From: Deltaproteobacteria bacterium
GTDB lineage: Bacteria; Myxococcota_A; UBA9042; DTJE01
Assembly: GCA_029547805.1 (NCBI GenBank)
Contig: JAKPOP010000001.1
Location: 124,001-188,000 of the forward strand
Reading direction: 5' to 3'
DNA: 64,000 nt
Below, piece by piece: positions 1 through 8,063 of this stretch. Position 1 is the first letter of the stretch; the number at the start of each line of letters is the position of its first letter. The notes below the pieces were generated by a model. That model was not told the origin of the DNA, made no database searches, and saw nothing but the letters and a program-made list of their open reading frames with translations. The translations under genes were made by a program, and so were the position numbers.

Positions 1-2
1 CC

Positions 3-80
3 GCGAAGGCCCTCCGGACCGTCGTGAACGCCGCGGCCACCAAGATGCGGAAACGGGCGGTCCTCGAGATCGTCGAGTGA
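3..80 (+). CDS. khpA: KH-domain RNA-binding protein KhpA, C-terminal end
   Basis: Only the last 25 codons are in the window; the gene starts upstream. The tail, with an AAATKMRKRAVLEIVE-type ending, matches the C-terminus of the single-KH RNA-binding protein KhpA (YlqC), a small RNA chaperone that usually sits next to rimM. The stop TGA overlaps the GTG start of rimM (GTGA), which implies translational coupling. The call rests on a short match plus the conserved gene order. Confidence 0.75.
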   Translation, partial: AKALRTVVNAAATKMRKRAVLEIVE

Positions 81-595
81 TCGGCGACGCCGTGCAACGC
101 CGGATCGAGATCGGTCGCCTGGGATCGCCCCACGGGCTCCGGGGCGAGGTGACCCTGCATCCCCATTTCCCCGGATCGGAACTCCCGGGAATTGGCATGG
201 TGGCCATCGTGTGCCTCCCCGGGGGCCGGGAGACCCGACTGGTCGTTCGGAGTCGCCGTCCCGTCGCGAAAGGGGTCCTGGTCGCCTTTGAAGGGGTCCC
301 GGATCGGTCCGCCGCCGAGGCCCTCCGAGGAGGCCTCGTGCTGGTGGCCCGGGACGACCTGCCGCCCCTCGACGAGGGGGAGTTCTATTACGACGACCTT
401 CCGGGCCTTCCGGTCCTGCTCCCAGACGGCTGCGAGGTGGGCCGGGTCCGGGGGGTCTTTCGGGGGGCCACCGACGTGCTGGAGGTGGACGTCCAGGGGG
501 CCGAGGTGCTGGTCCCCGTCGCCGTGGGGTTCGTCCGGGAGGTGGGCCGGGACCGGGTGGTACTGGAACCGGGGGCACTGGAGGACCTGCGGTGA
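77..595 (+). CDS. rimM: 16S rRNA processing protein RimM
   Basis: This 172-residue protein has the RimM architecture: an N-terminal beta-barrel with IGRLGSPHGLRGEV, then a PRC-barrel half with EFYYDDLPGLPV near residue 105. RimM binds ribosomal protein S19 and helps mature the head of the 30S subunit. The GTG start overlaps the preceding stop, and its own stop overlaps the GTG start of trmD, so the genes form one coupled transcript. Length and order (khpA-rimM-trmD-rplS) are typical. Confidence 0.95.
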   Translation: MIGDAVQRRIEIGRLGSPHGLRGEVTLHPHFPGSELPGIGMVAIVCLPGGRETRLVVRSRRPVAKGVLVAFEGVPDRSAAEALRGGLVLVARDDLPPLDEGEFYYDDLPGLPVLLPDGCEVGRVRGVFRGATDVLEVDVQGAEVLVPVAVGFVREVGRDRVVLEPGALEDLR

Positions 596-1380
596 CGACC
601 CCGTATCCCATCACCGTGGTGACCATCTTCCCCGAGATGATCCGCCAGGCGGTCGGCTGGTCCATCACTGGACGGGCCATCGCGGCGGGGCTGCTGGAGG
701 TCCGGACGATCCAGGTCCGGGACTTCGCCACGGATCGCCATCGGACCGTGGACGACGTTCCGTATGGCGGCGGGCCGGGGATGGTGATGAAGCCCGAGCC
801 CCTGGCCGCGGCCATCCGGACTGCCCGGGAGGCCCAGCCCGGAGGACGGGTGGTGCTGCTGTCGGCCTCCGGAACAACCTTCTGCCAGGAGAAGGCCCGG
901 CGCTACGCGGCAGACCCCGCAGGGGTCATCCTGGTCTGCGGGCACTACGAGGGGGTGGACGAGCGCATCGCCGAGCACTATGTGGACGAGGAGGTCAGCA
1001 TCGGGGACTACGTGCTGAGCGGGGGCGAGCCGGCGGCACTGGTGGTCCTGGATGCGGTGGCCCGTCTGGTGCCGGGGGTCCTGGGCAACGAGGGGTCCCT
1101 GGCCGAGGAGTCCCACGAGCACGGCCTGCTGGAGCATCCGCAGTACACCCGACCGCCGGACTTCGAGGGGCACCGGGTCCCGGAGGTGCTGCTGAGCGGC
1201 AACCACCAGGAGGTTGCCCGGTGGCGCCGGGAGGCGGCCCTCCAGAAGACCCGCCGGATGCGCCCCGACATTGCCTCCCGGGTGATCGAGGTCGTCGTCG
1301 ATCGACCCCGGAGGCCCTCGTCGACCCCGCTGCCCCTGGGTCGCCCCCGGCCCTCGCCGGATCGGGGGGAGGACCCGTGA
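592..1380 (+). CDS. trmD: tRNA (guanine-N1-)-methyltransferase TrmD
   Basis: This 262-residue SPOUT methyltransferase makes m1G37 in tRNAs to prevent +1 frameshifting. Diagnostic motifs are VTIFPEMI at the N-terminus, YGGGPGMVMKPEPL, the trefoil-knot AdoMet site GHYEGVDERI, and SIGDYVLSGGEPA. The C-terminal substrate domain has LLSGNHQEVARWR. The GTG start overlaps the rimM stop. The last 25 residues or so are a Pro/Arg-rich tail, slightly longer than in most TrmDs. Its stop overlaps the ATG of the next gene. Confidence 0.96.
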   Translation: MTTPYPITVVTIFPEMIRQAVGWSITGRAIAAGLLEVRTIQVRDFATDRHRTVDDVPYGGGPGMVMKPEPLAAAIRTAREAQPGGRVVLLSASGTTFCQEKARRYAADPAGVILVCGHYEGVDERIAEHYVDEEVSIGDYVLSGGEPAALVVLDAVARLVPGVLGNEGSLAEESHEHGLLEHPQYTRPPDFEGHRVPEVLLSGNHQEVARWRREAALQKTRRMRPDIASRVIEVVVDRPRRPSSTPLPLGRPRPSPDRGEDP

Positions 1381-1961
1381 TGGACCTCCGGCCCGGGACT
1401 CCATTGGCGGTGGCCCTGGTACACCATCCGGTGCTGGACCGGACCGGGGCGGTGGTGACCACGGCCTTCACCTCCCTGGACCTCCACGACATCGCCCGGA
1501 TCTGCCGGACCTACGACGTCGGCCCCTACTACCTGGTCACCCCGGTGACGGCCCAGCGGGAGATGATCGAGCGCATCCTGCAGCACTGGGTCACCGGCGA
1601 GGGCTACAAGGAACGCCACCCCCGGGTTCCGGCGATGGCCCGGGTCCGGACCGCCCCGTCCCTGGATGCCGCGGTGGAGGACTTCCAGGAGGTCTGGGAC
1701 CGCCCGGTCCTGCGGGTGGTCACCAGCGCCCGGGCCGAGGGCGACCTCACGACCTTCCCGGACCTCCGGCGCCGCATCGTCGAGGAGACGGAGCGGTCCT
1801 GGATGCTGGTCCTCGGGACCGGGTGGGGGCTTGCCCCGGAGGTGATGTCCCGGGCGGAGGTTCGCCTGGAGCCCATCCGGGGCCGAGCGGGCTTCCATCA
1901 CCTGCCGGTCCGGGCGGCCCTCGCGATCATGCTTGACCGATTGCTGGGGTCCCCCGTATAA
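1380..1961 (+). CDS. SPOUT-like RNA methyltransferase (RNA_Me_trans family)
   Basis: This 193-residue protein matches the predicted SAM-dependent RNA methyltransferase family (PF09936) often encoded right after trmD in Thermotogae, Aquificae and Deltaproteobacteria. Visible features are [30 protein letters not shown] at the start (a conserved family signature), [10 protein letters not shown], and a knot-like [14 protein letters not shown] near residue 145. The ATG overlaps the trmD stop (TGATG). The RNA target is unknown. The 3' end of the gene contains the promoter of rplS. Confidence 0.85.
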   Translation: MDLRPGTPLAVALVHHPVLDRTGAVVTTAFTSLDLHDIARICRTYDVGPYYLVTPVTAQREMIERILQHWVTGEGYKERHPRVPAMARVRTAPSLDAAVEDFQEVWDRPVLRVVTSARAEGDLTTFPDLRRRIVEETERSWMLVLGTGWGLAPEVMSRAEVRLEPIRGRAGFHHLPVRAALAIMLDRLLGSPV

Positions 1962-1962
1962 T
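1933..1962 (+). promoter_or_regulatory. sigma70-type promoter for rplS-rnhB
   Basis: TTGACC at 1933-1938 and a perfect TATAAT at 1957-1962 are separated by 18 bases. The element lies inside the last codons of the upstream methyltransferase gene. The predicted start near 1969 gives a leader of about 40 bases before the rplS ATG. Confidence 0.75.
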
Positions 1963-2010
1963 CAGCCGCCTTTTCGGCCGCCCCTGCCGGGGCCAACACA
2001 GAGGTGCCGC

Positions 2011-2418
2011 ATGCACAAGACGATTCAGAGGCTCGGGACGATTCACCTGCGCGCCGATCTGCCGGACTTTCATCCCGGGGACACCGTGAAGGTCCACTTC
2101 CGGGTCCGGGAGGGGGACAAGGAGCGCATCCAGGTCTACGAGGGCGTCGTGATCGGCCGGTCCGGCAGCGGGGCCCACGAGACCTTCACGGTCCGCAAGA
2201 TCAGCTACGGGGTCGGCGTCGAGCGCATCTTCCCGGTCCACAGCCCGATGATCGCGATGATGGAGGTGGTCCAGGAGGGGCGCGTGCGCCGGGCCAAGCT
2301 GAACTACCTCCGGGGTCTCCGGGGCAAGGCGGCCAAGATCCGGGAGAAGCGGCGCCACCTGCCGGTCCCCCCCGTGACTGGCACCGCCGAGTCGGTCGAG
2401 GACGAGCCCACCGCGTGA
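2011..2418 (+). CDS. rplS: 50S ribosomal protein L19
   Basis: This 135-residue protein lies at the 30S-50S interface in the ribosome. The L19 signature is clear: [29 protein letters not shown], then [21 protein letters not shown] and [18 protein letters not shown]-terminal extension of about 20 residues ends in ESVEDEPTA. The ATG at 2011 was chosen because L19 proteins begin just before the (I/T)xRL helix. The gene has its own near-consensus promoter upstream, and its stop overlaps the GTG of rnhB. Confidence 0.96.
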   Translation: MHKTIQRLGTIHLRADLPDFHPGDTVKVHFRVREGDKERIQVYEGVVIGRSGSGAHETFTVRKISYGVGVERIFPVHSPMIAMMEVVQEGRVRRAKLNYLRGLRGKAAKIREKRRHLPVPPVTGTAESVEDEPTA

Positions 2419-3101
2419 GCCGTGGTTCCTGCCGTCAGGCCTCCCTGGACCTCGGGGAGGTCCTTCCGACGACACGTGGCCTGGTGGAGGCCTGGGCGGC
2501 CTCCCAGGGGATTTCCCCCTTGATCGGCGTGGACGAGGCCGGTCGCGGCTGCCTGGCCGGGCCCGTGGTGGCCGCCGCTGCGGTGCTTCCAGAGGGCTTC
2601 GACCCCGCGGGGCTGCGGGACAGCAAGACCTTGTCGGCTCGGCAGCGGGAGGCTCTGGCGCAACGCCTGTTTCAGGAGGCCCGGATCGGGATCGGCCAGG
2701 TCGAGGCCGATCGGATCGACCAGGTGAACATCCTCCAGGCCACCTTCGAGGCCATGCGTCAGGCCCTGGAGGCCCTCTGTTGGGAGGGCCCCGTGGGGCT
2801 GGTGGTCGTGGATGGCAATCAGCCCGTGCCTCGCCTCCCTTGGCCCCAGCGGGCCTGGCCCCGGGGGGACGCCCTCTCCTGGACCGTCGCCGCGGCCTCC
2901 ATCGCGGCGAAGGTGACCCGGGACGCCTGGATGGTCGCGGCGGACCGGCGGTGGCCGGGCTACGGCTTTGCCCGGCACAAGGGCTATGGCACCACCGACC
3001 ACCTGGAGGCCCTGGAACGCCAGGGCCCCTGTCCCTGTCACCGGCGGACCTTCGCCCCGGTGGCCGAATGCCTCAGAAGGCATCCTCGACCAGATCGATG
3101 A
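2415..3101 (+). CDS. rnhB: Ribonuclease HII
   Basis: This 228-residue enzyme cleaves the RNA strand of RNA-DNA hybrids and removes misincorporated ribonucleotides. RNase HII motifs: [21 protein letters not shown] with the catalytic [20 protein letters not shown] with a catalytic Asp, [10 protein letters not shown], and [10 protein letters not shown]. The GTG at 2415 overlaps the rplS stop and is the only well-placed start. It carries about 35 residues before the catalytic core, longer than in the E. coli enzyme. The 3' end overlaps the opposing yraN gene by 29 bases. Confidence 0.93.
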   Translation: MSRGSCRQASLDLGEVLPTTRGLVEAWAASQGISPLIGVDEAGRGCLAGPVVAAAAVLPEGFDPAGLRDSKTLSARQREALAQRLFQEARIGIGQVEADRIDQVNILQATFEAMRQALEALCWEGPVGLVVVDGNQPVPRLPWPQRAWPRGDALSWTVAAASIAAKVTRDAWMVAADRRWPGYGFARHKGYGTTDHLEALERQGPCPCHRRTFAPVAECLRRHPRPDR

Positions 3102-3438
3102 CCGGGCCCGCGGGACCGAAGACCACCGAGGCGACGAAGAACCGGACCTCCCGGTAGTCCACTGGCCGCCCTGCGAGCCACAGTTCCATCGCCTGTCGCA
3201 CGTGGCTTCGCTTGCGCTGCTGGATGCTCTGGATCGCGTCGTCCGAGACCCCGTTGCGTCGGGACCGGACCTCCACCGCGACCACCTCGTCGTCCCGGCG
3301 GCAGACCAGGTCCAGTTCCCCCAGGCGAAAGCGGGCGTTTCGGGCCACGACCCGGTAGCCCCTCCGGTTCATCTCCCGGGCCACCGCCGCCTCGGCATCG
3401 GCGCCCACCTGCTGACGATCCAAGGTCCTCTCCAGCAA
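3073..3438 (-). CDS. YraN/UPF0102 endonuclease-fold protein
   Basis: This 121-residue protein has the UPF0102 pattern: AEAAVAREMNRRGYRVVARNARFRLGELDLVCRRDDEVVAVEVRSR. It has the ExxA, GE(L/I)DLV and (V)EV(K/R)xR residues of a restriction-endonuclease-like fold. Its biochemical role is not established. It usually follows rnhB on the same strand; here it faces rnhB and the two 3' ends overlap. Confidence 0.9.
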   Translation of the reverse strand: MLERTLDRQQVGADAEAAVAREMNRRGYRVVARNARFRLGELDLVCRRDDEVVAVEVRSRRNGVSDDAIQSIQQRKRSHVRQAMELWLAGRPVDYREVRFFVASVVFGPAGPVIDLVEDAF

Positions 3439-3472
3439 GGGTCGGGTTGTCTATCGAGCCGCAGGCGTCCTT

Positions 3473-3481
3473 TGTTACACT
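3473..3481 (+). promoter_or_regulatory. extended -10 promoter for glycosyltransferase gene
   Basis: TGTTACACT is an extended -10 element (TG, one base, TACACT) about 26 bases before the ATG pair at 3508. No good -35 is visible, as expected for extended -10 promoters. Confidence 0.4.
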
Positions 3482-3507
3482 GAGGCTCCCCAGCCGAGGA
3501 TCGGGGC

Positions 3508-5511
3508 ATGATGGGGTGGGTGCGATCCTGGGCTCGAGCGGCGTCGCCACGGCGAGTGGCCCTGGCCTGTCTGGCCCTCGCCCTGGCCCTCCCCGACGCA
3601 GGACCCCTCTCGGTGGCGCCTCCCTGGCTCTCGATCCCCCTGGCCGTGTCGTGCCTGGTGGCCCTGGTGGCCCGGGAGGTTCCGGGCATCCAGCGCCTGC
3701 TGGCGCGGGTTTCCTCGGTTCCCTGGGAGGGCCTGGCGGCGGGTTGGGCCGTGGTCGTCTTCGGGCTGCTGAAGGTCCCGGGCATCCATCCCTCCGGGAC
3801 CGACGACAACATCTACTTCTATCTGGCGGCGCGGTTCGCCCAGGGAGCGATTCCCTACCGGGACTTCTTCTTCAGCCATCCGCCGGTGCACCTGCTGGTG
3901 CCGGCCCTGGTCTTCCTGCCGGGGGGATTCCACCTGGCGCTGGGCAAGGCCATCCCCGTGACGGCCCAGGTCCTTGCGGCGCTGATCCTCTGGCGGGCGA
4001 TCCGGCCCGTCTCCCGTCCTCAGGCCGTGGCGGCCCTGGTGCTGCATCTCTTCGCCTACCAGGTGCTCATGGGCTCCACGGACATGAACGGCGAGAACCT
4101 GATGACCGTCTTCCTGGCCGGGTCCCTCTGGGCGGTCCTCAGGCGGAGGCCCCTGGCGGCTGGGGTCCTGTCCTCCCTGGCTCTCGGTTGCGGCCTCTAC
4201 GCCCTGGCCGGCGTGGTCACCCTGGGGATCGGGGCGGTCTGGGTCTGCGGCCGCCGGGGCATGTGGCGGTTCGTCGCGGGCCTGGGAGCGGTGACCGGGT
4301 TGTGGGTCGGGGTCTTCTGGGCACTGGGTGGCGCGGCCTTCTGGGAGGGGGTCGTCACCTATCACCTGGGAAAGGCGGTGTCGGACCCCGGGAAGGTCTC
4401 CCTGTTCCAGTCCGGGACGTCCCCCGTGGCCGCCTGGGTGCACAACCTGGGGGCCTCCCTGTTCTCCAAGGACTTCCTGAAGTTCGTCCACTACCACGCG
4501 CTGATCTACCTGGGTCTGGCCGGGACGGTTCTCTGGATCGGGTATCGGGCCTGGAAGCGTCTGTCGAGGGGCCCTTCCGGCACGCCGGTCCGCACCCGGA
4601 GGGACCGCCGCCGGGAGGCCCGCAAGGGCGCCGTGCCCCCTGCTCCGGATCGGGGGGATCCCCCGGGGGACCGTCCCTGGATGCTGCCGGTCCTGTCGGT
4701 GCTGGGGGTGGTGATCTTCGAGTGCCAGTGGGCCGCCCTGGCGGAGACCTACGACTTCTACCGGGTTCCGATGACCCCGTTCCTGGCTGTCGCCGCTGCC
4801 TGGGCCCTGGTCCGGGCCGGGGAGGCGGTGCTGCGGGAGGGGTGGTCGGGCTGGCTGGGGCTCCTGGCGGCGGGACTCCTGGCGGCCCATCCGGTCCTCT
4901 CGGGGCGGCTCGCATCCATGATCTGGCCCGAGGAGGACGCCGCCGCCGGGGAGCGGGTGGACTATGTCTGGAAGGACCCCTGGGTGCCGAGGCCCCTGGC
5001 AGAGGTGAGCCGCTGGGCCTTCTTCCGGGACCACCGCATCCGGGGCCGGGAGGAGCCCCCCTGGCGCCATGCCTTGTGGAACAAGCAGTTGACCTTCCTG
5101 ACGGTGACGGATCTGGCCCGGGAGGTCGCGGCCCGCAGTGACCCCCAGGAGACCCTGATCGGGGCCTCGACGCTGGCGCCGCTGGTGGCCCTCCAGGCGG
5201 GGCGCCGGGTCGCCGCCGACGAGGCCGACACGAACGCCAAGCGCTTCACCACCAACCAGTGGAGCGAGGCGGACCTGGCCCGACGGGCCTGCCGGGACCG
5301 GGTCCGGTGGCTCCTGGCGGCGCCTCGGAGTCGCTTCGAACCGACCCGCGTGGAACAGGACCCCCTCTGGTCAGGACTCTTCCAGAGGGACCGGGAGTTC
5401 CAGGACCAGGGGCTCCTGCACCGCCGGCCGTTCCCGATCGTGCTGTTCCGACTTCGGGACGATGCCCGGCTCCCCGACGGCACCCCCTGCCGCCAGGAGG
5501 CTCCACGATGA
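3508..5511 (+). CDS. Polytopic glycosyltransferase of the PMT/ArnT (GT39/GT83-like) type
   Basis: This 667-residue membrane protein has about ten hydrophobic segments in the first 430 residues. After the second helix comes GTDDNIYFYLAARFAQG, with acidic residues where GT-C enzymes have their catalytic Asp, then DFFFSHPPVH, the usual motif of dolichyl/undecaprenyl-phosphate-sugar transferases. A basic cytoplasmic loop rich in R, P and G lies near residues 350-395. The soluble C-terminal third (from about 480) is probably periplasmic. It likely moves a lipid-linked sugar to an envelope acceptor; donor and acceptor cannot be told. It begins with two Met codons and overlaps the next ATG (ATGA). 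Confidence 0.75.
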   Translation: MMGWVRSWARAASPRRVALACLALALALPDAGPLSVAPPWLSIPLAVSCLVALVAREVPGIQRLLARVSSVPWEGLAAGWAVVVFGLLKVPGIHPSGTDDNIYFYLAARFAQGAIPYRDFFFSHPPVHLLVPALVFLPGGFHLALGKAIPVTAQVLAALILWRAIRPVSRPQAVAALVLHLFAYQVLMGSTDMNGENLMTVFLAGSLWAVLRRRPLAAGVLSSLALGCGLYALAGVVTLGIGAVWVCGRRGMWRFVAGLGAVTGLWVGVFWALGGAAFWEGVVTYHLGKAVSDPGKVSLFQSGTSPVAAWVHNLGASLFSKDFLKFVHYHALIYLGLAGTVLWIGYRAWKRLSRGPSGTPVRTRRDRRREARKGAVPPAPDRGDPPGDRPWMLPVLSVLGVVIFECQWAALAETYDFYRVPMTPFLAVAAAWALVRAGEAVLREGWSGWLGLLAAGLLAAHPVLSGRLASMIWPEEDAAAGERVDYVWKDPWVPRPLAEVSRWAFFRDHRIRGREEPPWRHALWNKQLTFLTVTDLAREVAARSDPQETLIGASTLAPLVALQAGRRVAADEADTNAKRFTTNQWSEADLARRACRDRVRWLLAAPRSRFEPTRVEQDPLWSGLFQRDREFQDQGLLHRRPFPIVLFRLRDDARLPDGTPCRQEAPR

Positions 5512-6386
5512 CCCGGTCCTCCGGTGGAAGGACGCCCCGGGGGCACCTGGCGTCGGCCCAGGACCCGGCCCATTTTCTGCGCGCCGTGATGGGCCGCTTC
5601 GGCACCCCGGTCGAGGTGGACCGGGACCCCCTGCGGTTTCCCAGGGCCTTCGCAGGGGCGATGGACCGGGAGGCCGCCGGTCTGATTGCCTCGGCCTTCG
5701 CCTTCGGGCGGGTGGCCGCCTTCCTGCCGGTCCTGGAGGCGGTCTTTCGGCGCCTGGGGCCCGCCCCCGGGTCCATCCTGGCCGGCATCGACGAGGGGAA
5801 GGCCCGGGAACTGGCCGATGGGCTTGCCTATCGCTTCGTGCGGCCGGAGCACCTCGCAGCCCTGCTGCTGGGACTGGGACGGAGGCTGGCCGCCGAGGGG
5901 ACGATCCGGGGCCCCGTCGTGGGGGCCTGGCGCGAGGGGCGGGGGGTCTCGGCGGGGCTCCGGGATCTCGCCCGGGAGGTCCGGCAGGCCGCGGGTCCCC
6001 TGGACCCTGGATTCCTGTTGCCCCGGTCCGATCGGGACGGGGCGATGAAGCGCCTCCATCTCTTCCTGCGGTGGATGGTCCGGCGGGACTTCCCGGACCT
6101 GGGCCTCTGGCAGGAGATTCCCGCCTCGGACCTGGTGATGCCCCTGGACGTCCACGTGTACCGACTGGCGATGGCCCTGGGACTGCTGCCCCGGCGCCGG
6201 GGCGGTCCTCGCCTGCGGGAGGCCCTGGACCTGACGGACCGCCTCCGGGGGCTGGACCCGTCCGACCCCCTGCGGTTCGACTTCGCCTGGTCGCACCTGG
6301 GCATCTCCGGCGGCTGTTCGGGGCGCCGAGGTCCCCGGTGCCGCGGGTGCTCCCTGGAGGCTTCCTGCAGGCTGCATTCGGCGTAG
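5508..6386 (+). CDS. TIGR02757 (DUF2400) family protein
   Basis: This 292-residue soluble protein matches TIGR02757, a family found mostly in Bacteroidetes and Deltaproteobacteria. Visible landmarks are the DPLRFPRAF stretch, LIASAFAFGRV, RLHLFLRWMVRRDFPDLGLW and VMPLDVHVYRLA. The C-terminal CSGRRGPRCRGCSLEASC resembles the Cys cluster that closes HhH-GPD glycosylases, and the family is thought to be distantly related to these. Function is unknown. The ATG overlaps the stop of the glycosyltransferase gene. Confidence 0.85.
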   Translation: MTRSSGGRTPRGHLASAQDPAHFLRAVMGRFGTPVEVDRDPLRFPRAFAGAMDREAAGLIASAFAFGRVAAFLPVLEAVFRRLGPAPGSILAGIDEGKARELADGLAYRFVRPEHLAALLLGLGRRLAAEGTIRGPVVGAWREGRGVSAGLRDLAREVRQAAGPLDPGFLLPRSDRDGAMKRLHLFLRWMVRRDFPDLGLWQEIPASDLVMPLDVHVYRLAMALGLLPRRRGGPRLREALDLTDRLRGLDPSDPLRFDFAWSHLGISGGCSGRRGPRCRGCSLEASCRLHSA

Positions 6387-6424
6387 AATAGACCCCCGGC
6401 GGGTTTGAGGAACGGAGGTGCAAG

Positions 6425-8020
6425 ATGAGGACCCTGCGCGTCGTGGCGATCCTCGGGTTCCTGGGGCTGGCCTGCGACTCCTCACGGGACAATCCCCCGG
6501 ACGTCCCGGCGGCGGACCCGGGGCCGCCGGGCGACCTGGTCTTCCCCGACGCCTGCGAGTGCCGCGCACCGGGGGACTGCACCACCCTCGCAGCGGCCAT
6601 CGGAGTCTGCGAGGAGGTCCTCTGCGAGGCCTGCACCTGCAAGAAGGCCCCCAAGGAGAAGGGAGCGGCCTGCACCGACGGCAACGACCAGACCTTCGGA
6701 GATGCCTGTGACGGCCGGGGCGTCTGTCTGGGCCGGCCCGCCTCCTGCGGCAACGGGTCTTGCGAGGCTCCCCTGGAGGATTGCTTCAACTGCCCGAAGG
6801 ACTGCGGCTGCAAGGACGGAGAGTGGTGCCAGGAACAGAAGTGCCAGAAGAAGCCGGTGGTCGGCGATGCGACCTGCGATCCCTACGAGAACTGCCGGAA
6901 CAGCCCCCGAGACTGCGCCTGTGGCCCCGGGAAGGGATGCTCGGGGACCGAGTGCCTGGCCTGCGCGGACTACTGCCAGGCCGAGGGCCTCCAGTGCGGC
7001 ACCCCGCCCGGGCTCACGGACTGCGACTGCGGCCTCTGCCCCGAGGGGTGGCACTGCAGCGACCTGAACCAGTGCTTCGACCCGGCGACCTGCGGCAACA
7101 CGGTCTGCGAGCCCACCGAGAACTGCGGGTCCTGCGCCGTGGACTGCATCTGCCCCCAGGGCAAGATCTGCCTCAAGGGCGCCTGCTCGGACTGCGACAC
7201 CTTCTGCCGGGAGAACGGCAAGGAGTGCGGCTTCTACTTCGCCTGCGACTGCGGGAAGCCCACGGTCTGCCACAAGTGCCGGGACAACGTCCTGGTGCCC
7301 GACTGCGACTGCCTCTGCTACCCGACGGCCCAGAAGCAGTGCGGGTCCGTGGAGGGCTGCCCCTGCGGCCCCCTCAACGGCGAGTGCCCCGATGGCAAGG
7401 AGTGCGTCGGCTTCCGGTGCCTCGAGAACTGCGACACCCTCTGCGCGGGCAAGGAGTGCGGCTGGGGGGAGGACTGCATCTGCGACTGGTGCGCCGGCAG
7501 CGACGTCTGTCACGGCAACGCGTGTGGGCCCGGGACCGAGGATCTGGACCAGTACGAGTACAACGATGCCCCGGAGGAGGCCACGGACCTGGGATCGGCC
7601 ACCGACAACGACCAGGACTCGACCCGGAATCTGGACGCCAACATCGACTCGGGCTACGACATGGACTGGTTCCGGATCCACGTCAGCGACGTGGTGCTGG
7701 AAACCCTCCAGGGGACGATCACGCTGACGGGGCTTCCCGAGGACAAGGATGTGGACCTGGCCCTCTGCTACCAGTGCGATCAGGACCGGGAACTGGCCGG
7801 GGCCAAGGTGGACCCGGCAGACACGGTCCAGGAGATCGAGAGCCCGATCCCAGGGGCCCGCTGCTTCGTCTCCGTGAACCTCTGGGGCCAGGACGAGCGG
7901 ATCGACTTCAAGCCCACCTGCGCCGGGGGCAACGACGACAGCGGCACCGCCTGGGTCATCGTCTTCCCGGCCACGGACCTGGACTACGGCGGCACCTACC
8001 ACCTGTCCTTCCACTTCTGA
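6425..8020 (+). CDS. Cysteine-rich secreted lipoprotein with C-terminal PPC-like domain
   Basis: This 531-residue protein starts with a lipoprotein signal (ILGFLGLAC, Cys19 or so). The central part, about residues 40-370, holds dozens of cysteines in EGF-like or disulfide modules such as CGNGSCE, NCPKDCGCKDGEWC and CGNTVCEPTENCGSCAVDC. From about residue 378 to the end (YEYNDAPEEATDLG, then DMDWFRIHV) it resembles a bacterial pre-peptidase C-terminal (PPC) beta-sandwich. It is probably displayed on the cell surface. Such proteins are abundant in myxobacteria, and no enzymatic motif is seen. The SD GGAGG precedes the ATG; TAGAAT at 6384-6389 may be the -10. Confidence 0.8.
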   Translation: MRTLRVVAILGFLGLACDSSRDNPPDVPAADPGPPGDLVFPDACECRAPGDCTTLAAAIGVCEEVLCEACTCKKAPKEKGAACTDGNDQTFGDACDGRGVCLGRPASCGNGSCEAPLEDCFNCPKDCGCKDGEWCQEQKCQKKPVVGDATCDPYENCRNSPRDCACGPGKGCSGTECLACADYCQAEGLQCGTPPGLTDCDCGLCPEGWHCSDLNQCFDPATCGNTVCEPTENCGSCAVDCICPQGKICLKGACSDCDTFCRENGKECGFYFACDCGKPTVCHKCRDNVLVPDCDCLCYPTAQKQCGSVEGCPCGPLNGECPDGKECVGFRCLENCDTLCAGKECGWGEDCICDWCAGSDVCHGNACGPGTEDLDQYEYNDAPEEATDLGSATDNDQDSTRNLDANIDSGYDMDWFRIHVSDVVLETLQGTITLTGLPEDKDVDLALCYQCDQDRELAGAKVDPADTVQEIESPIPGARCFVSVNLWGQDERIDFKPTCAGGNDDSGTAWVIVFPATDLDYGGTYHLSFHF

Positions 8021-8063
8021 TGGTCCCAGCGGCCCGCGACGAGAAGGGAGACTGGCCGGAACG

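Noticed and set aside
192-1379. upstream extension of the methyltransferase frame
   Set aside because: It overlaps rimM and trmD in another frame. The protein likeness begins at the ATG at 1380.
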